Assembly: GCA_031308135.1 (NCBI GenBank)
Contig: JAHLJT010004567.1
Coordinates: 31,531,602 to 31,595,601, forward strand
Direction of reading: 5' to 3'
DNA length: 64,000 nt
Origin: Acheta domesticus
Lineage: Eukaryota; Arthropoda; Insecta; Orthoptera; Gryllidae
Made by a program: the position numbers and the translations under genes
Part shown: positions 11,556-23,434 of the stretch, in pieces
How the letters are laid out: each line of letters starts with the position of its first letter
Numbering within the stretch: position 1 is the first letter of the stretch
The notes under the pieces: generated by a model
What the model saw: the letters and a program-made list of their open reading frames with translations, nothing else
What the model was told of the DNA's origin: nothing
Database searches by the model: none

Positions 11556-11785
11556 TTGATTATTAGTGATTCCGGACGCATCAACGGCTAAAGTCATTAG
11601 TCCCGTAAGTGTAGTTTGTTTTGCTCCGGAGGTGGCGGTGATTTCTGCCCGCTGGATGGGGAGATGCGGCGCCGACCTACCGTCGGGCAGCGGGGTTTTT
11701 CTCCAACCAGGGAGTTCCTACCAGCGAGGTACCATCCTAGCCGGGACAAGCTCTAAGCTCCCGATCGGTCTTCCGACATAAGAAT
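11556..11785 (-). mobile_element. SINE1 fragment, tail half
   Basis: It begins gattgattattagtgattcc and continues cggctaaagtcattagtccc, gaggtggcggtgatttc and gacaagctctaagctcccga, collinear with the tail-side half of the 34369 and 6720 copies. The head half is missing. The tail lies at the low-coordinate end, so the element is on the minus strand. Confidence 0.75.
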
Positions 11786-11899
11786 TGATCTATAGAATGA
11801 TAACCTCATAAACAAATTAATCGCAGTCGCTTAAGTAAAGGAAAGCACCATCCTTAAAACCAACTAGGGCCAGTATTAGAGGATGAAATAATTATAGTT

Positions 11900-12520
11900 C
11901 TGTCTAGCCGTTTGTCCTTCTCTCTGCCAGTGGTCAACACAAGTGCCTAAACTGTTCAGACACTCTCCAACATTGACATTCCCCGATCGATCTGAAGGAA
12001 CTCGAGGCCCTGCTAGTTTGAAACAGATATTTTGTTTTCTTTTGGGTACTTCAACAATATTTTCTAAATTTTCTCCAAGCCAACTCCAAATCTTTTATTA
12101 AACTTCGTCCTGGAGTAACATAAAGAAATCTTAATAAATGGCTGGGTCTAATTTTCGTTAAAATCTCTGATAATTTGAAAATTGCAAATTAACGATTAAA
12201 TGTGTTTCAACTTCTTTCGGCATCTTCTATAATATTAAAGGTAGAGATTATTTCTAAATTAAATATCTTGTTCAAAGACAGAACTTGACCTAAGATCATG
12301 TAGAATTTTTCGAATACACGAATAGTTTTTGCATATATTTTTCGTAAAATATAACAATTTTTAAGCAAATTATTTCCTCAAAAATTGCTGCAATTCTTTT
12401 TCTCAACATTTTCCCACGGATAGAGCAAAGAACGCTTAAAATGGTGCAGTTCTCGTGAATTTTCGAAACTGTCCAAAATAATACAAGAAATTATATGCCG
12501 TTATAGTTCACCAGTTGAAG
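11900..12520. repeat. R-AT dispersed repeat copy
   Basis: Shared words with the 16790 copy include tgaaggaactcgagg versus tgaacttgaggtaa, then agtttgaaacagatatttt, ttttctccaagc.actccaaa and attttcgttaaaatc. It ends near atacaagaaattat. There is no coding potential. Confidence 0.6.
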
Positions 12521-12652
12521 CAAGAGATGTTTTCTTGAGGAAATAAATTTGTCAATATTTTCGCATTAAATGGTTTTATAAACATTGATTTGAAAAAATT
12601 AATATAGTGCTGGAAAAAATAACCATCCTATGTCACTTTTAGTTTTTTATGG

Positions 12653-12869
12653 CAGTGTTGTCACAAATATCACAGTTATTTGTAATACTGGTGTCCGTGT
12701 TAAATTATTTAATAAAAAATATTATAGGAATCCTAAATCATTCATCATCAATTACATAGACTTAAAATCCAGATATTTAAGCGTACCAGGATGTCTTCAT
12801 CCTGGTACACGGTATCTTCATTAAAATCCTGGTAAAAATACCAGGATTCTGGTATGTCTGGCAACAATG
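12653..12869. mobile_element. hAT-like nonautonomous element
   Basis: The left end reads cagtgttgtcaca. The reverse complement of the right end reads cattgttgccaga, which matches at 10 of 13 positions. Inside are several copies of a taccaggat/atcctggta palindromic word near 12783-12855, as expected for subterminal repeats. The flanking 8-mers do not match, so a target-site duplication is not preserved and the call stays moderate. Confidence 0.45.
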
Positions 12870-12889
12870 GTACGCCGTGTATTCCAAAG

Positions 12890-13165
12890 GCGACAGTGTC
12901 AGCACCGCACGTGTTTCGGAAAACCTCCGACCTAATGATAAGCACACAGCGCCGCCGCCGCCGCATCGTGTTCGCAGCTGCTGCGGTCTCAAGTTGGCGG
13001 CTGTGGGCGCACGCACGCTGCGGCGCGCTGCGGCGCGCGCAAATTCGTGCGCGCGTATGACGAGACGCGTGTGTCGCAGGCGCGCCGTCTCCCGCCCCTC
13101 GCACCGCGAACCACGCCTTCCTTCACGCGCTGGGCACACACTACACGATCGATGGGCGCACGTTA
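12890..13165. promoter_or_regulatory. CpG island
   Basis: CpG-dense DNA with gcgccgccgccgccgcatc, gctgcggcgcgctgcggcgcg and gtgcgcgcgtatgacgagac, flanked by AT-rich DNA. It is likely an unmethylated regulatory island. No TATA box or donor is assignable. Confidence 0.5.
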
Positions 13166-13874
13166 CTATGCATTGAATTCACGCCGTGTGTGCTCTACAC
13201 AAGGCACACATCGGAAACAACCTGCTCATTAACCGGTTAAGTAGACTCATAATGTACAGGATGCTGTTTGGAAGTTGGTGTTTAAGGCTTACAAGGAAAC
13301 ACTTATTGAGAGAGAGCACACTATGGAGTTAAACATCAGGAAATGAGTTTTCTAGGGTCGTTTGAAAACTTTAATGAAATGAATATCTTTTAAGAAAACA
13401 CGGTGATTATTAATTTATTCTCCAGTTTTTCCACTTCTATTCACCAGCTCCAGGTGAAAAAATGGCCTGATATATTATTACACTACATTTTAAATCAGAA
13501 ACATTATATAATAATTTAAAGGATGAGAATTTGTCATTCCTACAACATAACCTTGTTTACTTTCAACATTTCAGTGCAATTTTAAAATGGACTTTTATGT
13601 ATTAAACATCCATTCACGTACTTGCTTGACTGGTTAGGAAAGACTTTTTGAAAGGATATTCCCTTTAATCATACGTGTCGTATTTCTTGTATGCATCTCC
13701 TGCGCATGACCTTTTCCCAAAGGAGGTGTAGGTTAATTGAAGCTACGGAGATCGATGGTGTGTACATTAGCACTGCACATGACATCAGAAGGAAAAAAGT
13801 AAATACAAGCCGAACACGATGCGGTATCTAAGATCGAGTGCCAAGCATGTTATCGCCCTAGTCCTTCGGACCCC
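13166..13874. other. Spacer
   Basis: No gene, repeat family or strong motif is recognised. Confidence 0.45.
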
Positions 13875-14045
13875 ATGCAACGTACAGTATCTCTCTCTCA
13901 CTCCCTCTCTTTATAATATATCTCTAATATCTCTTATATATATTATAATATTAATATTATAATTATAATATCATTATATAATGTATATAATAAATATATA
14001 CAATTATAATATAATTATATATAATATATATATTTAAATATAAGC
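13875..14045. repeat. TC then AT low-complexity block
   Basis: A short ctctctctc run is followed by about 130 bp made almost only of A and T, with many self-complementary tataatatta words. This is a candidate cruciform or unwinding region. Confidence 0.85.
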
Positions 14046-16785
14046 CTTTGAGAACAAATGTGGTGTAAATCACATTTTGGAAGATTTGAGTTAGATGCAT
14101 TGGTAGATGGTTTGAACATTATTCCATCACGATATAAATGGTGTGAGTCAAATTTCAATATTTCTTAGCTAGAGGCCAGCATTAAAACGGGCCTTGGGTT
14201 TTCGTTATTATATTTATAATATTTGCCCCTACATTAGGCGTGCCACAGAATAATTCCTAACTTCCGTATTATTTCATAACAAGCACGAGCACGTGGCGTA
14301 AAACCCTGAACTGTTCACAGAAATTTGTAGGGTCGTTGGGTGCGAAGCCGCCTATAAAAGATACGGTATTTATCATTTATTGCAGAATCTCCGTACGTAG
14401 AATGCTCTCTTCCCGACTTCCCAAATGAATAAGAAATAAAAACGAAAATTTTCAAATATCAAAGCCACCATCAATAGGTGCATCGGGGTTTATTCATAAA
14501 ATGTACTTGGCGTCGTTGCCGCCTCTCGCTACTGACACAACACATGTAATATGAATACCCTTGGAAACATGAAAAACAAACAACACATAAATATTTTCAT
14601 CACCATTGCAGAACATTTAGAAATACTCATTGAGACAGGCCCGCATTTTCTTTTGTCATGGCCATGCTACATTTATTTTAAAATGATATTTCTTTATTTT
14701 TTCAAAGAACATAACTTGGTCTTCTTACAAGAGTTTATTACGACAACAAAACGAAAAGTCAGAATCAAAGCATTTCCCTTTCGAAGTCTTGACAACGCTG
14801 GGCGCGAACCATCACCATTGCAGTCAGCTTCAATCATCTTGTTCTCCACCACGCCATAGTTGTCAGTAATTTCTACAGACATGGACCAACATTAGTCTTC
14901 TTTGATATACACACTAGTGAAATTTCACTCGACGCATACCCAACCAAGTCTTAATACCTTCTGTTTAAGATCCTTCACCCAACAAGAAAGTTCGGAAAAC
15001 AAAAACTGTCTCTTCTCGTCTTTTGTTACGTGCATTGTTTTTATGACGAAAATTATGTTTTCTTCTTTATTACAACTTGCGTTTACGCGCATTTTCTTCG
15101 AAAATTAATTGTACAATTTTCCATAAACGTGTAACTCTTTAAATGTTGTAAACGTTGTTAATTTGTCATTTTTATATTAATTCACACCCTTACTTACGTA
15201 AGGTGTTTATCATTCACTTGTTTTATGACACCAAAGTAAAATCATTATTATTTTATTACTAGTTTGTTCTTGAACCTAATGCTATTATGTATCTTGTAAC
15301 TCTCACTGTTTTTTTATTTATTTTTGTCTGCTCAAATGTTACCAGTATTACAATTATGGCATAATAATAAATATATGAAAATGTTCTTACGCCTCCGCGC
15401 CGTCATTTGTCACTATGAACGTGTCCATGTGAAATGTCACAGCACAAAGCAGAAGTAGCCTACAAGTTTTTAATATCGTTGCATACAATTGTGGTGTGTG
15501 TCACAGGTAGGACGAAACAACAGTTTCCAGGGGCTCCCAAGAAACATCTTCTTGTTTATCTGCATTCATCCGAAGAAGCATTTCGAAAACAAAACAAAAA
15601 AAACTGTAATCGCTTTTAGTGTTACGTGCACAGGTCAATATCGCAATTTGAAAATTGCCCTCACTTGGTTGAAGTCCTATTTTCCCTGTTTTTACATCAA
15701 ATGACTATCGCAGACGAAAATTGTGCAAGCCAATTATTTGAAGGTAAGACTTGGTTTTCAGAAACGGTGTGTGCAAAAGTGGTGAAAGTCAATAAAGTAA
15801 TTAACTAATAAGCAATGTTTCAGTCCAAAATATTTGTAATAAGTTAGAAACTATCTCCTTAACACATTTATAACATTTTAAGTCACTTATTTCTAAGCAT
15901 TATAGTTTTCGTTGACACATCATTTTCCGGGAAGAATGTTTTTTTGACTTCCACCACTTTTACATCCGACATCTTCCGAAATTTTTATTTACGTTCAAAG
16001 CGTAAGCAAACACGATTATTTTAGTGATCTTCAATACGTGAATATTTCTCAATGCAAGTCATAAATAACGATTTTGTGTTGAAATGGACCTAAAAATAAA
16101 ATGGTGATTGTAAGTAGGGATCGCGACGGGTTGTCAAATATCTTACGTTGTCAATTACGTCTCTTGTAAATGAAGTGTAGCCACAGAACAGCTTATTTCA
16201 TATGCATATTTCATAAACGTAAATGTTCTCCTTAAAGTAATTAATTATCGTAAATTTCTACTTATAAAGAATGAAAAACATTCATTTGGTTGTATCCTAT
16301 CACATACAGGACCAAAGCATTACTTGATCGAATGTATTCACCTGCTTTCTATGCTTCAAATGGATTTCGAAACACAAATGCACCCAGAGAAAAGATCATT
16401 GCAGTGGAGTATTCTTCCCAAGGCTAAAACTATCGTTTCTTTTGACCATCTGTATGCTGGAGGGAAACATGATCACAAATTTTCTCTCCCATTTCTTTTC
16501 CCTTTCCCAAACTCATTCATCAGAGAAATGAGAACCATTTTTCCTAATACCTTCCCGTTTAAGCTCAGGACTTCAAGAGTGGGTTTGTTCGTGTGGAAAG
16601 TCATTTGAAGCTTTTGCTAGAAATTTTTCCTGCAGGTTTTTAGAAATGACATGAGCGTGACAAGTAATTTAAAATGAAGGTTTTATAGAAAATAACAAAA
16701 AACTTATTGTCAGGCTCATGTGGCTAAATATTGGTCCTTTACGTAGAAAATTACTTCCTCTAACACGTTGTGTAGTCGGAATTCA
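14046..16785. other. 2.7-kb AT-rich spacer
   Basis: Many short open frames of 60-102 codons occur (for example 14551-14859 and 16324-16608), but none carries a recognisable motif or splice context. No CpG island lies in this stretch. Confidence 0.5.
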
Positions 16786-16789
16786 CGTT

Positions 16790-17440
16790 TTAAGGGACCT
16801 TGATAACGAAAAATTGATTGACGGTTAAACGTCACTGTCCGTCCATCGGGGAGCTCTCTGACAGTCGGTGTCAACGCAAGCGCCTAGATCGTTCTGCCAA
16901 TTGTCTTCGAAATTGATATTCTGTCATTGATTTAAATGAACTTGAGGTAATTTAAGTTTCAAACGGATATTTTGATTATGGGGGTACTTCGTATGCAGCC
17001 TCAAAGTTTTCAAAATTTTCTCAAGCGGCTCCAAATTTTTCCAGTAAACATTGTTCTCAAATAGCGTAAAGGACTGTCAAGAGAATGGTGTAGGTGTCAT
17101 TTTCGTTAAAATCCATAATTTTTCGAAAATTGCATGTTCAATTGCTCAATTTTTCCGGAATATTCCTGAAACTACAGTATTGAAGACAGATATTTTCCTG
17201 AACGAAATCTGTTCTTTAAAGGCAGATCTTAAAATTAGGTAATATATAATTTTTAGAAAATTTCAGTAGTTTTCATATAATTGTGCGTGAAATATATAGA
17301 ATTTTTATTTATTTAAACAGCTTTTTCCCCGAAAACGACTCCAAATTACTTTTTTAAAATTTCTCCTTGTATACAACATAGTTCAAATGAAACAGTTATC
17401 TTTAACAAACTTTTTGAAATAAAAAAATTATAAGAAGCAA
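16790..17440. repeat. R-AT dispersed repeat copy
   Basis: It contains ctgtccgtccatcgg, ttcaaacggatattttg, aatttctcaagcggctcc-like words, attttcgttaaaatcc, ttcgaaaattgcatg and gaaatctgttctttaaag. It shares order with the copies at 11900 and 44290. Confidence 0.65.
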
Positions 17441-17444
17441 AGAA

Positions 17445-18615
17445 AAAAAATGTCTCTAGAAATTGGTCAGAGACAATATACAAACAAATTACAAGACAAT
17501 GTAAATAAAACATCGAAACTAATGCTGCGCAGCTGCCACAATGAGATTGAAGCATGGTTCGAAATGGTGAAAAACGCGCAATGCGTCTATCTTCAACGCT
17601 GTATTATAACTAAATTGGCATCCGTCCTGCTACACCCGACTCTGTCCAGTTTTATGCGCACTGCGAGGGCGTAGGAGCTACCAACCGTTGAAAGTGGTAG
17701 ATTATTTCTACCTTACCCTTTCGAAGTGAATAGAAAATAATAAATTTCCTCTAAACTTTTTGTTTGAAAGAATAAGTTATTATAATAATATTTGTTTTGT
17801 TTAAGTCATTGTTTGAAAAATGTAGCTAATAATGGAACAATATTGATGTAGATATTTTCTTGTTAAAGGTCTTAAATTCTCTTACGAAGGTCTACTAAAC
17901 GAGAAGAAGATTATTGTTTCCGAATGTAAAAGTAATTCTGTTATCCTTGCATTGCAATAAATTTTCCTTGCAGAAAAATAAGCGATAAATATAATTTCAC
18001 CATGCTTTAATGCAAAAATTAACGTTTTACAACTTTGTGAAAATGGAGCACCGTAGTTCGGAAATTTTCTCTGATATTTTGTGAAAATAATCTTGAAACC
18101 AATGTGTGCTGATGTGATTACTAATTCTTCCAAAATCAATATTCAGGGAATATGAAAAAAAACATTGGATCAAATTAAATATTATCAACGGGCCACGAGT
18201 CCAATCTTTCCTTCCACCTTGCAGAGAACGCACACTCACATGAACTCACATCCACTATATATGCATGCACTACACTACCACACATCTGAGGAACTTAGAT
18301 CGTGTTCCCCCTTTGGCGGCGCTTTGCTGAGGCAGGAACCTGGATGAGGAACTTCACGTGCCGACATGCAGTTACTGTTCCACCTGTGAAGGAACACCAA
18401 CTTCTTCCATGCTATGACATGCTCTACACTTCAGGATTAATGAGGCTAGTAGTTGGCTCGTCCGAAAAAAATATTCACTCATTCTAGTAATCTCCCACAA
18501 ACATTTTTTCTATCACCAAATTTACCTCTCGTTTTATTTTTCGCTCTCCGGCCTCTTACTCTTATTGTTTATTTCCCACACCGTTACCATATCTTTTTCT
18601 ACTTCCCGTAAGCTG
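17445..18615. other. Spacer
   Basis: AT-rich to neutral DNA with short frames only. I see no supported feature. Confidence 0.45.
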
Positions 18616-18619
18616 CTTC

Positions 18620-18892
18620 TCTCCATTTGCGTGTGTTGCGTGTGACCTCGCAGGGCGCCGCCCCGTCTCGTGCGCCATCGCGGCTGCCTTCTTCTCCCAT
18701 CGCGGCCCTTCGCAGCCCCCTGCCCCCTGACCGCGCTCGCCCCTCGCTTTATGAAGGCTCTCAGACGTCTCTAAACGTTATTACGCCGGGCGTCGCGGAG
18801 CAGCGCGCGAGCACACCGCCGCCGCCGCCGCCCACACTGCGCCGCACTCCGGGCACAAATGGACCGAAAGCCGAGAAGACTAGTAGCGCTGG
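18620..18892. promoter_or_regulatory. CpG island
   Basis: CpG-rich sequence (cgcagggcgccgccccgtc, gggcgtcgcggagcagcgcg, ccgccgccgccgcccac) lies directly beside a foldback element. No clear core promoter or splice donor is seen. Confidence 0.5.
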
Positions 18893-18930
18893 AACTGCAC
18901 ACACTTTCTCGCATTATTTTTTAACTTTTT

Positions 18931-19137
18931 TTAATAATAAAACTTATCCAATTTTATTTATGAAAATCCTTTATTGTTCACATTTGCACACAGAACACAA
19001 CGTTTCGTAACTTGTTTAGTTACATCATCAGGCTCCTTGTAATGATGTAACTAAACAAGTTACGAAACGTTGTTTTGTGTGCAAATGTGAACAATAAAGG
19101 ATTGTCATAAATAAAATTGGATAAGTTTTATTATTAA
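18931..19137. mobile_element. Foldback element with hammerhead-like core
   Basis: Two arms, 18931-19028 and 19042-19137, are inverted complements across almost their whole length. They differ by one mismatch and a 2-nt indel with its flanks. The loop is only 13 nt. On the minus strand (about 19031 to 18998) the sequence reads ctgatga, t, gtaact, loop, agttac, gaaac. This resembles a hammerhead core: CUGANGA, stem II, GAAA. An extra U before stem II departs from the consensus. The plus-strand arm lacks the CUG. Penelope-like retroelements are known to carry hammerhead motifs in their repeats, but no coding sequence supports that class here. Confidence 0.85.
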
Positions 19138-19189
19138 GAAACATATACTGACAATCAGAAACAATTTTTCAATTGGTCTACAAGTTTTA

Positions 19190-19700
19190 TTTTTAAGTTT
19201 TGTAATTTTCGAAAAAAGAGGGGTTTCAAGGAAAACAAGACCCGCGTCATTCTTTTAAGCGTCCTTTACGCTACCCGAGGAAAAACTTGATTTAAAAAAA
19301 TTGGTGCCATTTTTAAGAAAATTTTGAAAATGTAGTTGAGGCTTCTTGTAAAAGTATCCCCCAAAATCGAAATATCAGCGTTAAAGTCACAAGGCCGCGA
19401 GTTTCTTTACATCGATAGAGGTTCGGAAAAAATGCGCTGTACGGTTTAGGCGATAGCGTTGACCACTGAAGATGGAAACTTGGACGCTTTCGCACCAATA
19501 GATTTTTCGGGGTCAAGGACCCACAAAAGTCGATTCTGACTACACGTTTTGGAGAAAGTGATTTGCTACATTTAGGAACAAGGTTTATCTACTTTTTCGT
19601 TATCAGGGCCCGTTTATTAGAGTTTTTCTGTCGAAAATCGCTTTCCGGCGTACAATTACAATACTTTCTCTTCTTACGAAGTAAGGCGAGAAATTAAAAG
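19190..19700. repeat. R-AT dispersed repeat copy
   Basis: It carries gaaaattttgaaaatgta, gaggcttcttgtaaaagta, ccccaaaatcgaaatatc and aaggccgcgag, and ends tacaatactttctcttc then aaggcgagaaattaaaa. The same order occurs at 38895-39565 and 44045-44290. Confidence 0.7.
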
Positions 19701-21185
19701 TGTTAAAGAAAATTTAAAAAATCAAGACACTTTGCACTCGGTACAAAGTTTACATGTTATTACTTGTTTCTAATTTTAAGTCCGATATCACCGTATACAC
19801 AGAGATGAAACTTCAAGTCTTTAGACAATGTACTACGCAAGATAAAAAACACACTTCTACATCTCATGATCCATTTATCAGATCAATAAAGATAAATACG
19901 AAATAAAATCAATTCATCTTGCAAGATCGAGACCTGATTTCTTTCCTGTAATTTTTCTGTGATTCTTGTGAGCAGATTTTTAGTTCCACCCTGGCGTGTG
20001 CCGAGAGAGTGCATAGTACAAATGTATGATTTGTGTCGATACTGATCTATTGATTTTGGTGTTAATATACTATATTGTTGAAAGTGACACTGGGAGATAT
20101 TTGCCACTATTGAAATAAACGAATAAAAGAGAAATCTGAAAAAATGGATAATAAAAAACTGGATGCATTGTCTTCATTTGGTTTCACATTTTGTAGGATG
20201 AAATGTTTTCTTGGAAAGAACAATGTCATTTTTGTTATTGTTGTACTTAATGCACGAGTCTTGGAAAGGTATTGCTGGTAATACAATAATTTTCATCACT
20301 ATTGCCTTCGAAAGGTACCAACTAATTTAAACTTCTGTATTCTCAGCTGAGAATTGACAAAATACCGTTTTCAGACCGATACTTGAATATTTCTCTGGCT
20401 GAGCATATATGATATATAATTAAAAAGAGAATTATCGGAGGATTTCATTTTGTCGGCCTACTTACATGTACCGTTGACTTTCTACGCTAAATATTCTCCG
20501 CATTTCGAAAACCCACCGCTGGACGCAAAGTACCAACGTGCTTCGTCGGCACATGTGGAATAATTTCGGCCCACTGTGCGTCGTGCTGTGCCGGTGTGCT
20601 GTCAGACTAGGGCACAGCACGGTGCCGACTAAAGCTCTTTAAGGAAAAGCGTGAAGCGGCGGTTGTAAGAGACGGGGAGACCTGGGGTGGGATTCTGACA
20701 AAACACCCCAGAAAGTTAGAGAACCTGATTTGCACGGAAGCCTTCAATGAATTTGTGCGGATGTTTAGCGGAACCAAATATTCTGACAGTATAGCAACCT
20801 CATGAATCATTCAGAATGAACAGTGCAATTCTCTTGCCCAGAGACTGTTAATTTCATAATTAACTCATCTCTTAGATTAATCGGGTAATTATCTAACAGA
20901 CGTAATTAACAAGCCAAGTTTTATCTCTTCGGTAAGTGATGATTATCGGACATCATTAAGGTTCTCCTCATATACGTGCGTATTTATCTGAATTAAAATG
21001 TAATAGTTTTTAAATCAAATAACGTCTGTTAAATCAGACATATTTCGTTTCTTTATAATAAACCCATCACCTCAAGCAATATTCAGTCTCATTTTCCGTG
21101 CAATATTAAACATCCAATAAGCAACTGGTAGTGATTTCCGTGCAAGCGTAAAGAATTTCATAGGGGCAAATGGCAAAGTGTAGAC
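19701..21185. other. Spacer with a small GC-rich hairpin
   Basis: Mostly AT-rich. A GC-richer piece at about 20480-20700 contains gtgctgtgcc and its inverse ggcacagcac (about 20584-20622), which could form a small stem. No gene is recognised. Confidence 0.45.
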
Positions 21186-21189
21186 CTAC

Positions 21190-22440
21190 GAAGGAGGCGG
21201 GAGATAAAAAGTGTGGTTAGTGTATAATAATAAAGTGTGGAGAAGTGAGTTCATGCGATGATTGCAAGAGAGCATGGAAGGGTCTGACAATGAAACGGCG
21301 TTAAAGGGAGAAGTAGGACGGCACAGATGGTGGAAAAGGCGAGTGGAAAGAGTGGCATGAAAGGGGAGGGGCAAAAGTGGGAGGAGGGTGACATGGGAGG
21401 GGGAGTAGAAGGGAGGCACGGAGAAGAGGAGGAGGAGGATGAGGATGGCTTGGGTGGAAGAGAAGGGTGGTGGTTGGGGGAGGAGAGGGATGGCATGAGG
21501 ACGAGGAAGAGAGGAGGTGGAGGAGGGCGGCGTGGGGGTAGAGAGTGGCGTAGGGGAGGAGAGTGGCAGGGGGTGGCGCGGGAGGGTTGTAGAAGGAAGA
21601 GAAGGGTCACTTACGGGGAGGAGAATGGTACCATGGGGGATGAAGAGGATGGTGTCTGGTGTGGGAAGGGAATAAGGAGGGTGGCAGGGAAGGAGAGGAA
21701 GAGAAGGGTTGCGTGAGAGGAGGAGGAATACCAGGACAAGAGGGATGAGGATGAAAAGTGTGCAGTGGGGAGGAGGGAGAGGGTGACGTGGGAGGTGGGA
21801 AGGTGTGGTAAGAGGGCGGCGTGAGGGAGCAGGAGTGTGCAGTGAGGGTGGAGGAGGGTAGTATGGGTGGGGAAGAAGAACGAGGAGGAGGAGAGCGGCG
21901 GCGTGAGGGTCGAAGAGGAGGGTGATGGCCTGTCGGACGAGGAAGAGGAAGGTGGGCTCGGGAGGTTGCATGGGGAGGGGAAGGGAGGCGTGGAGGAGAT
22001 GGGTGACGTTGGGGAGGAGGAGGAGGAGGAGGCAGAGGGTAACGTGAGAGGAGGAGAGGAGTGTTACATGGGAGGTGGAGAATGGCATGGGTTGAGGAGG
22101 AGGAGGGTGGCGTCGTGAGGAACGAGTAGGAGGAGGATGACTGGCGTGAGGGACAAGTTGGAGGAGGATGGCGGCGTGATGGAGGAGAGGATGGTGGCAT
22201 GGCAGGTATGGGAGGTGAAGGGTGGCGTGGGCTGAGAAGGAGGAGGACCAGGGTGGACGATCTTTAGGACGTGGACAAAGAGGATGGCGGCATGAGGGAC
22301 GGCGAGGGGGGTGACATGGGAGTGGTGGGAGGTGGAGGGCGACGTGGATTGAGGAAGAGGAGGAGGAGGGTGGCGTGAGGTTCGGTGAGGTGGGTAGCGT
22401 GTGGGTGGAGCAGTAGCGGGAGCAGGGAGCAAGAGGAGGT
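21190..22440. repeat. 1.25-kb polypurine (G/A-rich) tract
   Basis: The plus strand is strongly purine-rich, built from loosely repeated gaggaggag, gggtggcgtgag and gggaggtggag words without a fixed period. It looks like an old, degenerate minisatellite. The 300-codon Pro/Leu/Ser frame on the minus strand and the Glu/Gly frames on the plus strand are compositional. It leads directly into a CpG island. Confidence 0.9.
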
Positions 22441-22705
22441 GTGCGGAGGGCTTGTTGCTGGTTTTATTAAGAGCAGAGCGCACGTCGCTTCCGCCGCGCA
22501 GCGAAGCGTTATGGCGGCGCCCTCCCCTCCCCTCCCCGCCCCGCCCCGCCCTGCGCCACTCCGCTGCGCCAGAAAATGCGAATTACATTCGGGCGCGCAA
22601 CCCGCGTTGCCTCGAGCGCCGACGCCCCGCTCTCTCCCTCGGCGCGCATCAGCCTTACGCGCATTATGCCGTTTTGTCATTTCAGGGCGAAGCACACACT
22701 TCAGT
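22441..22705. promoter_or_regulatory. CpG island with GC boxes
   Basis: It contains cgcttccgccgcgcagcg, a YY1-like atggcggc word and a cluster of cccctcccc/ccccgccccgcc GC-box words (about 22522-22556), then cgcgcccgaatg-type sequence on the minus strand. It resembles a TATA-less promoter. Direction is unknown. Confidence 0.55.
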
Positions 22706-23205
22706 CTGCTTTACATCTTAATCTTCTTGACTTATCGTATTGTAGTTTATGAACTTGGCGCGTAGTCTTTGCACGTTTTGATCCTAGTTTTAAATACATA
22801 TTTTTCATTTTCAAACATCGCGTTTTTTACTTTATTTTTTGAGTTTATCGCAGTTATTCTGAATGTTGTTTATGTGATTTCTTCTCCTAAAAGTTTTTAG
22901 TGTTATTGAAATTAACTAACTTCGTATTTTACTTTTTCTTATACGTATACTTTCCAATGATACAGTTTACTGAATTTATTACTAACACCAAAATTGTTCT
23001 TATTTTCATTGACCCACTTTTTTCCAATTTATTTTCCATAAATGATGGTTTACTCACGTTTGACAATTCTTCATGACACTTCTCACAATGATGTACTTCA
23101 TTTCCAATCGTTTGAAACCACTAGTGTGGATTTAATACACATTAGTTCGATTGTCTACCTCCATCATACGCCGCCCTCTTTACCCCAGTCGACAATATTT
23201 CCTCT
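22706..23205. other. AT-rich spacer
   Basis: No feature is recognised. Confidence 0.45.
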
Positions 23206-23209
23206 TCAA

Positions 23210-23430
23210 TGAGCCCGCATTATTCTAAACAATTTGTAATGCGCGGTTGTCATTACGCCAGCTGCCTCTCTTGCCCCCTCTCCCGCGTCCCTTCCCGCCT
23301 GACCCGCTGCCCGCGCTGACCCCGTTGACGCGGCCCCGGAACGTTCCTGGCGCAATGTGCGTACCGGGAGCTGTAATGCAGCTCGCAGTATTCTGCTGCG
23401 AGATCTAGCAGAGCCCACGAGGCGGCTTAC
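23210..23430. promoter_or_regulatory. Small CpG island
   Basis: CpG-enriched sequence (tgacccgctgcccgcgctg, gttgacgcggccccgga) between AT-rich flanks. The overlapping minus-strand 70-codon frame shows only compositional Ala/Arg bias. Confidence 0.4.
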
Positions 23431-23434
23431 ACAG

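Noticed and set aside
13920..14045. AT-rich block as a replication origin
   Set aside because: AT content alone is not evidence; no defined origin motif is known to apply.
20584..20622. GC-rich inverted repeat as a terminator or microRNA
   Set aside because: Stem of only about 10 bp with an imperfect middle; not a microRNA precursor by eye.
21186..22200. 300- and 197-codon Pro/Ser/Leu frames on the minus strand
   Set aside because: Explained by pyrimidine-only composition, which cannot form stop codons.
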